A stretch of 10,256 nt of DNA from Thermoplasmata archaeon (GTDB taxonomy: Archaea > Thermoplasmatota > E2 > UBA202 > JdFR-43): positions 1 to 10,256 of the forward strand of contig JAGGYX010000175.1 of assembly GCA_021162305.1 (NCBI GenBank), given 5' to 3'. This document shows, piece by piece, positions 1-5,943 of this stretch (the stretch's first letter is position 1; every line of letters begins with the position of its first letter). The translations under genes and the position numbers were made by a program. The notes beneath the pieces were generated by a model. It worked only from the letters and a program-made list of their open reading frames with translations. It ran no database searches and had not been told where the DNA came from.

Positions 1-14
1 CTCCCACAGCAGAC

Positions 15-91
15 AACTGGAGGATATGTGGCTCGCTCACGCTCGCCCAAATTTCGTCTTACGGCGAAACTTCACATATCCCCAGAATGTT
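15..91. repeat. Long imperfect hairpin with one-sided bulge (attC-like or ncRNA-like)
   Basis: Bases 17-30 (CTGGAGGATATGTG) pair with 73-85 (CACATATCCCCAG), leaving one extrahelical A at 21. Inside, 49-58 pairs with 63-72 around a TTAC loop (59-62). Bases 31-48, a C-rich stretch with two copies of GCTCGC, are unpaired on one side only. AAC at 15-17 can face GTT at 89-91. A long stem with asymmetric bulges, an extrahelical base and AAC/GTT ends recalls integron attC sites, but the flanking bases do not fit the full GTTRRRY core, and no integrase is in the window. It could instead be a structured RNA or a mobile-element end. The fold is seen; the role is inference. Confidence 0.5.
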
Positions 92-98
92 AGCAGAA

Positions 99-121
99 AT
101 TCCGCACGCCGCTTTAGGAAT
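99..121. repeat. Short inverted repeat ATTCC-N13-GGAAT beside the R-M promoter
   Basis: ATTCC at 99-103 and GGAAT at 117-121 form perfect 5-base arms. The right arm directly abuts the TATA-like box at 123-130, where TFB would contact DNA. This would suit an operator for the restriction-modification genes. Arms this short arise often by chance, and no control-protein gene is visible, so the regulatory role is a guess. Confidence 0.2.
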
Positions 122-122
122 A

Positions 123-130
123 TTTAAAAA
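123..130 (+). promoter_or_regulatory. TATA-like box for the restriction-modification genes
   Basis: TTTAAAAA sits in the larger AT run TATTTAAAAATA, with purine-rich AGGAA just upstream that could serve as a BRE. Archaeal initiation about 25 bases downstream would place the transcript start near 150-155. That is so close to the coding start that the mRNA would have a very short leader or none. Confidence 0.5.
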
Positions 131-163
131 TAAGGAAGAAATCATATTAAGGAGATGAAAAAT

Positions 164-1111
164 ATGGAAGAGTCAAAAAATAAGCAAAACACTTTGTTTA
201 AACAGAAAGTTAAACCAAATAATTGGAAAAGGCTTGTTATTAAAGATACTGATGAGAAAAAGGAATACCCTATAGAAGAAATAAGGAATAAAGTTATTTT
301 GGGAGATACCTTTAAAGTGTTGAAAAAGATCGATGATGAATCTTTTGACATGGTTTTCGTTGATCCACCTTACTTTTTACAATTACCGAGTAAGGAATTA
401 AGAAGATGGACCGTGAAGACAGTTGTTGAAGGAGTTAATGATGAATGGGATAAGTTTTCATCATTTGAAGAATATGATAACTTTATAACCAAACTTCTGA
501 TTGAAGTTAAAAGAGTAATGAAACCAAATGCCACTATTTGGGTTATTGCTACCTATCATAGTATTTTTAGAATTGGGAAGATTATGCAAGATTTAGGATT
601 TTGGATACTTAATGATGTGATATGGATTAAGACAAATCCAATGCCAAATTGGTTGGGCGTAAGATTTACTAATGCGACCGAGAATTTAATATGGGCTGTG
701 AAAGATAAGAAAGCAAAGAAATATACATTTAATAAAGAATATGCACGAAAGTTTGGCATAGGTAAGGTTGGAGCAAACGTATGGGTATTACCATTATGTT
801 GGGGCAAAGAAAGATTAAAAAATGATAAAGGAAAGAAACTCCATTCAACCCAGAAACCGGTAGAACTGTTAAAAAGAGTAATTTTAACCTCTACAAAAGA
901 AGGAGATTTGATTTTAGATCCTGTAGCTGGAACTGGGACAACGGGGCATGTGGCAAAGGCACTAAAGAGAGATTTTGTTATGATTGAAATAAATGAGAAA
1001 TATGTAGAAGGAATTGTGGAACGCTTTAAGAAACCCTTAAAGATAACAGACGATCCGCTACCCAAACCCAAAAAAGTTAATAGATATTTAAGATTGGAGG
1101 AATTAGCATGA
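164..1111 (+). CDS. Type II DNA adenine-N6 methyltransferase, HinfI/CcrM-like beta class
   Basis: It would methylate adenine in its recognition site, protecting host DNA from the endonuclease encoded just downstream. Numbering from the ATG at 155, catalytic motif IV DPPY is at residues 70-73 and the AdoMet-binding motif DPVAGTGTTG at 255-264. This IV-TRD-I order defines the beta class. HSTQKP (230-235, motif X) precedes motif I. Blocks such as NDEWDKF, FWILNDVIWIKTNPMPNW and GKERLKNDKGKKLHSTQKP closely match what I remember of M.HinfI, so GANTC is a plausible but unproven site. It lacks the long C-terminal extension of HinfI/CcrM enzymes. Start choice: ATG 164 lies 9 bases after AAGGAG (149-154). 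The in-frame ATG at 155 abuts that motif and would only work leaderless. The stop overlaps the next start by 4 bases. Codons are more A-rich than in the hydrogenase genes, consistent with transfer. Confidence 0.9.
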   Translation: MEESKNKQNTLFKQKVKPNNWKRLVIKDTDEKKEYPIEEIRNKVILGDTFKVLKKIDDESFDMVFVDPPYFLQLPSKELRRWTVKTVVEGVNDEWDKFSSFEEYDNFITKLLIEVKRVMKPNATIWVIATYHSIFRIGKIMQDLGFWILNDVIWIKTNPMPNWLGVRFTNATENLIWAVKDKKAKKYTFNKEYARKFGIGKVGANVWVLPLCWGKERLKNDKGKKLHSTQKPVELLKRVILTSTKEGDLILDPVAGTGTTGHVAKALKRDFVMIEINEKYVEGIVERFKKPLKITDDPLPKPKKVNRYLRLEELA

Positions 1112-1989
1112 ATTACAATAAATTTTGTACAATACTCAACAAGCATATATTCGAAGGGGAGAAAAAAGAATTATTAAGAAAATTAGCAGAAAGACCAGAA
1201 CGGTTTGTAGGGTTATTTAGACCTACAAAACCAGGGGCAAAAGTTCTACAACATCTTTTACAATCACACGAAATAAGATTCGGAGACGCTATGGAGGAAT
1301 TAATATCCGAGTTCCTAAAAGATTGGGGATTCAAAGTTCTACCCAAAATAATAATCCCTGACCCTTCAAATCCCCGCAAAAAACTTGACATAGATCAATA
1401 CTTTACAGATAATAAAATGCATTTCTTCATCGAGCAAAAAGTTAGAGATGATCATGACTCAACCAAAAAGAGAGGACAGATAAATAATTTTGAGACAAAA
1501 CTTGAATTTCTTTACAGAAAACACGGACAAAATCTCATAGGAATAATGTATTTTATAGATCCTGATCTGGTAAAAAACAAAAATTACTATATTGAAGAAC
1601 TCAACAAAATGGCAGACACTTATGGAGTAAGCCTGCATCTCCTTTATGGTCAGGAATTATTTGAATTTTTCAACGAGTTAAGCGTTTGGAATGATTTACT
1701 TTCATGGTTAAGCAAATGGAAAGAAAGTTTGCCTGAATTGCCTGAGATCAATTTCGATAGCAATCCACAAGATAGTTTTAATGAAATTAAGGATTTAGAA
1801 ATAAGGTTTTGGAGAAAGATTTTAGAAAACGAGAAATTATGGAGAGATGGAATAATGCTTACTATATTTAGAAATGGAGCAACATTAAGAATGCTTTTTG
1901 ATTTCTTTAGTAAAAAACCAGAAAGAGCATATAGAAAACTTGCTGAAATGATAGAACAAAAATTGAAAGAATATTATGATTGCAATTAA
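1108..1989 (+). CDS. Type II restriction endonuclease, PD-(D/E)xK fold (putative)
   Basis: This 293-residue protein is the probable restriction partner of the upstream methyltransferase. Around residues 94-111, the pattern LDID...FFIEQK provides acidic residues D94/D96 and E109-Q-K111, the D...ExK signature of Mg2+-dependent PD-(D/E)xK nucleases; E63 or E64 in a preceding helix may contribute. A charged stretch, VRDDHDSTKKRGQ, follows directly and probably belongs to the active-site or DNA-binding region. No membrane segment or signal peptide is seen. The start ATG overlaps the methyltransferase stop (ATGA) and has GGAGG seven bases upstream (1096-1100), so the two genes are translationally coupled. 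The assignment rests on the motif, the size and strong context. I do not recognise a named restriction family, and the site is presumed to equal that of the methyltransferase. The stop is TAA. Confidence 0.75.
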   Translation: MNYNKFCTILNKHIFEGEKKELLRKLAERPERFVGLFRPTKPGAKVLQHLLQSHEIRFGDAMEELISEFLKDWGFKVLPKIIIPDPSNPRKKLDIDQYFTDNKMHFFIEQKVRDDHDSTKKRGQINNFETKLEFLYRKHGQNLIGIMYFIDPDLVKNKNYYIEELNKMADTYGVSLHLLYGQELFEFFNELSVWNDLLSWLSKWKESLPELPEINFDSNPQDSFNEIKDLEIRFWRKILENEKLWRDGIMLTIFRNGATLRMLFDFFSKKPERAYRKLAEMIEQKLKEYYDCN

Positions 1990-2009
1990 AACGAATTCTT
2001 AAGGTAGCA

Positions 2010-2042
2010 TGCGAGATTCTTCGCAACTTTGTTGTTTTGTTC
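2010..2042 (+). terminator. Short hairpin plus T-rich tract after the R-M genes
   Basis: TGCGA (2010-2014) and TCGCA (2021-2025) form a 5-base stem with a 6-base loop, followed by T-rich ACTTTGTTGTTTTGTT on the + strand. The 62-base gap lies between convergent genes, where termination is needed. Archaeal termination depends mainly on T tracts, so the hairpin may be incidental. Confidence 0.4.
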
Positions 2043-2051
2043 ACTAATTCC

Positions 2052-2450
2052 TTATTCCACGATCAAATTTTCCTCGAGTTTGTTATCGCTTGCCAGTAGA
2101 AACTCGCTGCTCATATTTAAAGCCCCGACAGGACATATATCATTGCACTGGCTGCAGAAAATGCATCTTGCCACATATATCTTTATTTTCTTTTCTTCTT
2201 TTTTGAATTCTATTGCTTTTGGTGGGCAAACTTTTATGCAGAGCTGGCACCCAATGCATTTTTCTCTATCATATACAATTTTTCCTCTAAAATCAGGTGG
2301 AGTGGCTACTGGAGGATTTAACTTTATTTTTTTCTTTTCCACTTTTTCCATGAATTTTTTAACATTTTTTGGAGCATATTTTGCTGGAAATAAATTGGTG
2401 AATGGCTTTTTTACCATTTGTCCGAGCAATTGCTTCAGCATTGGAAACAT
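2052..2450 (-). CDS. mbhN: Membrane-bound hydrogenase subunit N, 2x[4Fe-4S] ferredoxin-like (MbhN)
   Basis: This is the electron-input subunit of the peripheral arm. It relays electrons from reduced ferredoxin towards the cluster in MbhJ, and it is homologous to NuoI of complex I. The 132-residue protein has two classic CxxCxxCxxxCP motifs, at C65/C68/C71/C75 and C96/C99/C102/C106, each expected to bind a [4Fe-4S] cluster. The N-terminal ~55 residues are basic and probably dock on MbhM. The start ATG (2450-2448) shares one base with the mbhM stop (TAATG) and is preceded by GGGGAGGTGG inside the mbhM coding end. A longer in-frame reading from 2480 lies wholly within mbhM and is unlikely. It is the last gene of the operon, with stop TAA. 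Confidence 0.93.
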   Translation of the reverse strand: MFPMLKQLLGQMVKKPFTNLFPAKYAPKNVKKFMEKVEKKKIKLNPPVATPPDFRGKIVYDREKCIGCQLCIKVCPPKAIEFKKEEKKIKIYVARCIFCSQCNDICPVGALNMSSEFLLASDNKLEENLIVE

Positions 2451-3454
2451 TATAACCACCTCCCCACATGACTGTCCCACATTAGCAGCACGAGACCAAT
2501 GAGAGCAATAAGCGTGATTGTAACCCAGTAGCCTGTTACAACCTGTGTTATTCTCAATCTTGCAACTCCTGCCCTTATGAGCGTGACTGAGAATAGCATA
2601 ACTATGAATACTTTAAGCAGGAAGAAAAGAAAATCTGCTATTGAAGCAATTACACCATTCAATGAAAGAAGTGATGCAATTCCATATGGGAAAAATAAGG
2701 CTATTATGAGAGCCGAAAATGCAAAAATTTTCACTCCATCTGCCATATAAAACATCGCAAGATTTCTTCCAGAATATTCTACCGTCAATCCTTCAGCAAT
2801 TTCTGTTTCTGCCTCTGCAACATCAAATGGGATTTTTGCAAGCTCTCCTGGAGCAACAATAATCATGGAAAGCAAAAGCATGACAATGCCTATCAGTCCA
2901 AGCAAGCCAACATTCTCCCAGATGGGATGAGCTGTTATAAACGCCATGGAGAAAACATCTCCTCCTATGCCACTCAATTTCCATGCAATGCCAATTATAA
3001 TGACGGCGAGAGGCAACTCATATGAAATCATGGTGACAACCTCACGCTGCGCGCCGACGGCGGCGAATGGCGAGGAGCTGGCGAAGCCGCCAGCCACCAT
3101 AGCTATGGAAGGAATGGCAAATAGATATAGAATGAGTATAAGGTCCCCATGTCCTTCGAGTATTGCATCTATGCCGCCCCACGGAACATAAAGCAGGAGC
3201 ATTACAGAAGAGGCAAGACAGATTAAAGGAGCTGCATTAAAAAGCCATCTTACAGCATGCTTTGGAACAATATTCTCTTTACTCATTAGTTTTATAACAT
3301 CCAGGAAAGGCTGTCTTATTGGTGGACCAACGCGACCCTGCATATGTGCCACTATTTTACGATCTATACCTTTGTATAGCAAGCCAAAAAATATTGCAAT
3401 AAATGTTATTACAATTGCTTTCACAACCAGCCAGAAAAAGAAGCCACCATTCAT
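2450..3454 (-). CDS. mbhM: Membrane-bound hydrogenase subunit M, NuoH-like membrane anchor (MbhM)
   Basis: This is the 334-residue polytopic subunit that anchors the hydrogenase module and couples it to ion translocation, equivalent to NuoH/ND1. Hallmarks are RVGPP (41-45) with RQPFLDVIKL after it, GGFASSSPFAAVGAQRE (122-138), and PFDVAEAETEIAEG then EYSG near 209-229. These acidic loops line the quinone-like cavity and proton path in complex I. About eight hydrophobic helices are visible. The start ATG overlaps the mbhL stop (ATGA), with AAGGAGG about 8 bases upstream. The stop TAA is shared with the mbhN start. Bases 3041-3095 are unusually GC-rich for this window. Confidence 0.95.
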   Translation of the reverse strand: MNGGFFFWLVVKAIVITFIAIFFGLLYKGIDRKIVAHMQGRVGPPIRQPFLDVIKLMSKENIVPKHAVRWLFNAAPLICLASSVMLLLYVPWGGIDAILEGHGDLILILYLFAIPSIAMVAGGFASSSPFAAVGAQREVVTMISYELPLAVIIIGIAWKLSGIGGDVFSMAFITAHPIWENVGLLGLIGIVMLLLSMIIVAPGELAKIPFDVAEAETEIAEGLTVEYSGRNLAMFYMADGVKIFAFSALIIALFFPYGIASLLSLNGVIASIADFLFFLLKVFIVMLFSVTLIRAGVARLRITQVVTGYWVTITLIALIGLVLLMWDSHVGRWL

Positions 3455-4671
3455 TTCATCAACCTCCTTGTTTTTTGAACCGAAAGGCGATGGAAGTAGT
3501 CAGCATCGATTATTTTTTCCTCTCCATTCTTAACCACAGCAAACCTATTTGTGCATGACAGGCATGGGTCGATGCTCGCTGCAATTATTGGAATATCTGC
3601 AATTTGATAGCCAAGCAGCATTGGACGCCATGAAAGTATGTTTATGTATGTTGGAGCTCTGACCTTCCATGAATACAATGGCTCATAACCTTTCTTTAGC
3701 ATAACATAATGTATGTCCTCGCCTCTTGGCGCTTCATATCTTGCCACAGCTTCTCCTTCGCTACTTTTAATCTTTGCCATGAGCTTAACCAATTTTTTCT
3801 CAGCAATGATATCGCCAGAAGGCATGTTATTCAATGCTTCTTCTATTATCTCAACAGACTGTTTAACTTCAAGCAATCTAACAACAATTCTGTCATAAAC
3901 ATCTCCAACAGAATAGCCGAGCAGCTCGTCAGGCGTGATTGCATGAACATCAAAATCAGGATAAGCAAAATACGGAAAATCTTGGCGAACATCTTTTTTT
4001 ACTCCACTAGCTCTCGCTGTGGGCCCAGCTGCCGCCAGTTTTAAGGCATCTTCTTTTTTTAATATCCCTATCTCTCTTGTCCTCTTCTTTATTGTTTCAT
4101 CTTTCAAAAAAAGATTGGCAAGTTTATCAAAAGCTTCCAGATAATATGAACACATTTTTCTTATCAGCTTTGCTCTCTCCTCGTCTATATCTCTTCTTAC
4201 GCCACCATACATTATTATTGCCTTCGTAACTCTATTTCCATTAACTGCTTCAAGCACATCCATGACTTTTTCTCTTACCATCCACGTATAATGCAATAGA
4301 CTGTCAAAACCAATTTCATGAGCTGCCACACCTGCCCAAAGTAAATGGCTATGGATACGTTCCAGTTCACCCTGAATAACTCTTATCTACTGTGCTCTTT
4401 CTGGCACTTCTATATCAGCTATTTCTTCTATTGCCATCACAAGGTCGGAAGGATGGCAGAAATTGCATATGCCACATATTCTCTCTGCCAGATACAGGCT
4501 CTGTATGGGATTATTTCTATTCATTCCAATCCATTCTATGCCACGATGATTCTGACTTGCTATGACATCAACATCAACAATTTCCTCACCTTCTATAGTC
4601 AAACGTAACATTATTGGTTCTTTTAAAGCAGGATGAATTGGTCCAACTGCAATTTCGTAATCATGCCTCAT
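3451..4671 (-). CDS. mbhL: [NiFe]-hydrogenase large subunit (MbhL), interrupted by one in-frame TAG
   Basis: This is the catalytic subunit, which reduces protons to H2 at the NiFe site and is homologous to NuoD. Read straight through the TAG it is 406 residues, close to the family size. RICGIC gives C66 and C69, and DPCLSC gives C370 and C373. All four Ni ligands are therefore present, as in true hydrogenases and unlike Mbx/Mbs or NuoD. Codon 95 (4389-4387) is TAG. The frame then continues without a shift as IRVIQGELERIHSHLLWAG, a conserved helix, into the remaining 292 residues. A caller would split it into a 94-residue piece and one starting at GTG 4329, but that GTG has no ribosome binding site and lies inside conserved sequence. 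The start ATG 4671 follows GAGGTGG and overlaps mbhK by 11 bases. It ends in TGA. Confidence 0.9.
4387..4389 (-). other. In-frame TAG codon inside mbhL
   Basis: The codon reads TAG on the minus strand, flanked by PERAQ before and IRVIQGELERIHSHLLW after, all in one frame. Related large subunits have, to my recollection, tyrosine here (RA-x-Y-I/L-R), so a single base change from TAT or TAC explains it. Possible causes are a base-call error, a nonsense mutation, or UAG decoded as pyrrolysine or by a suppressor tRNA. Confidence 0.9.
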
Positions 4672-5182
4672 CTTTCCACCTCTCATATAGCTTGTTTGTT
4701 TCTTTTACGCCAGCCTCATCCCGCCTCCATGGGTAAACGCCAGAAGGAAAATCCTTTGTCAAAAACATGTGTCTGCCATCTGGAATGTTTATAACCTCGA
4801 TGCCCATCATTTCCTGTATCTCTCTTTCGGAATATATTACAGCTGGAAATATATCTGCTATTGAATCAATTTTTAAATCATTTTTTGGAAGGTTAACCTT
4901 AAATGTGATAACATATTCCTCTAAACGACGACCATATCCAAGAGCGAAATGGTAATTTAATTCAATAATGTTTTCCAAATCTGTGCATGATATTATGCTA
5001 AAATGCGGATATTGATCAGCAATCTCCTTAAAAAATTGCATCGCTTCTCTAAACTTCTCCTTATCAACTTTTATCCACAGCGTCTTTCTCGCCACTTTGT
5101 TTCTCACTCCTGCAACGCGCTCTGTAATCCATGTTTCATAACCAGCTTTTTCAAATTCTTGCTTCACTTCTTCAATATTCAT
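4661..5182 (-). CDS. mbhK: Membrane-bound hydrogenase subunit K, NuoC-like 30 kDa (MbhK)
   Basis: This soluble 173-residue subunit packs against the large and small subunits in the peripheral arm and carries no cofactor. It matches the NuoC/NADH dehydrogenase 30 kDa family. The signature SEREIQEMMGI is at residues 118-128, followed by IPDGRHMFLTKDFP and the C-terminal YPWRRDE, which replaces the usual HPDLR/LPEDF-like turn. The start ATG overlaps the mbhJ stop (ATGA), with GGAGGTG just upstream. Its end overlaps the mbhL start by 11 bases. Confidence 0.92.
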   Translation of the reverse strand: MNIEEVKQEFEKAGYETWITERVAGVRNKVARKTLWIKVDKEKFREAMQFFKEIADQYPHFSIISCTDLENIIELNYHFALGYGRRLEEYVITFKVNLPKNDLKIDSIADIFPAVIYSEREIQEMMGIEVINIPDGRHMFLTKDFPSGVYPWRRDEAGVKETNKLYERWKDEA

Positions 5183-5613
5183 TTCTTCACCTCCAGTTCC
5201 TCAAGCCACTCCCATGCTTTTGCAAATGCCTGTATTATTGCTTCTGGACGAGGAGGACAGCCTGGCACATAAAAATATTTTGCATTTGGATAGAGCTTAT
5301 CTATTGGTCCAGCTAAATGGTAAGACTCATGGAAGACGCCTCCGCCTATGCCGCAGGAGCCAACAACGACGATAACTTTTGGATCAGGCGTCTGCTCTAT
5401 TATCCTTATAACTTTATCCTTCATATCATTTGTTACTGGACCAGTAAATGCTATGACATCTGCATGGCGTGGTGAGCCAACAAGTTTTATACCAAATCGC
5501 TCTGCGTCATAGCGTGGCGTTAAAGCGGCTATTATTTCAATATCACATCCATTACATGAACCGCTATTGACATGGAATACCCATAATGAGCGCTTGAAAG
5601 CTTTTGGAATCAT
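5179..5613 (-). CDS. mbhJ: [NiFe]-hydrogenase small subunit (MbhJ), NuoB-like
   Basis: It holds the [4Fe-4S] cluster next to the NiFe site and passes electrons from MbhN to MbhL. The 144-residue NuoB-type protein has the four expected ligands: C20 and C23 in SGSCNGCD, C87 in VGSCGIGGG, and C119 in PGCPPRPE. It is short, with one proximal cluster only, as is normal for group 4 enzymes. The start ATG 5613 is preceded by GGAGGTGAT (7-base spacing to the GGAGG core) and overlaps the mbhI stop (ATGA). An upstream in-frame reading to 5673 lies inside mbhI and is rejected. Confidence 0.95.
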   Translation of the reverse strand: MIPKAFKRSLWVFHVNSGSCNGCDIEIIAALTPRYDAERFGIKLVGSPRHADVIAFTGPVTNDMKDKVIRIIEQTPDPKVIVVVGSCGIGGGVFHESYHLAGPIDKLYPNAKYFYVPGCPPRPEAIIQAFAKAWEWLEELEVKK

Positions 5614-5942
5614 GGTATCACCTCCTGAGCAAACAGTGCAATGAAAAGCAAAACAGCTATGAAAACAAACCATGAGACATAATTGTTTATTATTCCATCA
5701 TGCATTTTTTCCATTATACCATAATAGCCCTTCATTGATTCTGTGAAGCCCCAGTATATGTTCGATGCCCTGACATGCGTCTTTTCTGTCGGCAGTTCAA
5801 CGCCTGAGAAGAATGGCTCTTCCGCTTCTTTTCTATAGCCCTTCTTTCCAAAACTTCTTATGATATAGACGACGATGCATATAACGATGAATGTAATAAT
5901 CCATGCAATTGCATCCCAATATCCACCAGTGGTATGTAACAT
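5610..5942 (-). CDS. mbhI: Membrane-bound hydrogenase subunit I (MbhI), bridging membrane subunit
   Basis: This 110-residue protein has hydrophobic helices at about 11-29 and 89-107, with a polar, partly amphipathic middle. In the Pyrococcus Mbh structure the equivalent subunit links the antiporter arm (MbhH) to the hydrogenase membrane module (MbhM), like the lateral-helix end of NuoL. Assignment rests on the helix pattern and its exact position between mbhH and mbhJ. Start: ATG 5942 follows AGGAGG with 8-base spacing and lies one base after the mbhH stop. The GTG at 5951 overlaps that ribosome binding site and is unlikely. The family is present in Mbh and lacking from Mbx/Mbs operons, which supports Mbh identity. 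Confidence 0.85.
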   Translation of the reverse strand: MLHTTGGYWDAIAWIITFIVICIVVYIIRSFGKKGYRKEAEEPFFSGVELPTEKTHVRASNIYWGFTESMKGYYGIMEKMHDGIINNYVSWFVFIAVLLFIALFAQEVIP

Positions 5943-5943
5943 T

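Noticed and set aside
556-1146. Minus-strand open frame of 196 residues across the methyltransferase
   Set aside because: It lies opposite a gene with clear DPPY and GTGTTG motifs, has no recognisable domain and no ribosome binding site of note.
2029-2502. Plus-strand open frame of 157 residues over the ferredoxin subunit
   Set aside because: It is the shadow of mbhN on the opposite strand. The minus-strand product has two perfect CxxCxxCxxxCP motifs.
3451-4329. A separate gene starting at GTG 4329 for the C-terminal part of the large subunit
   Set aside because: There is no ribosome binding site before the GTG, and the 19 codons between the TAG and the GTG encode conserved large-subunit sequence in the same frame. 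This is one interrupted gene, not two subunits.
5614-5673. N-terminal extension of mbhJ
   Set aside because: It would add 20 Cys/His-rich residues encoded inside mbhI. The ATG at 5613 has a strong GGAGGTGAT and matches the family start.
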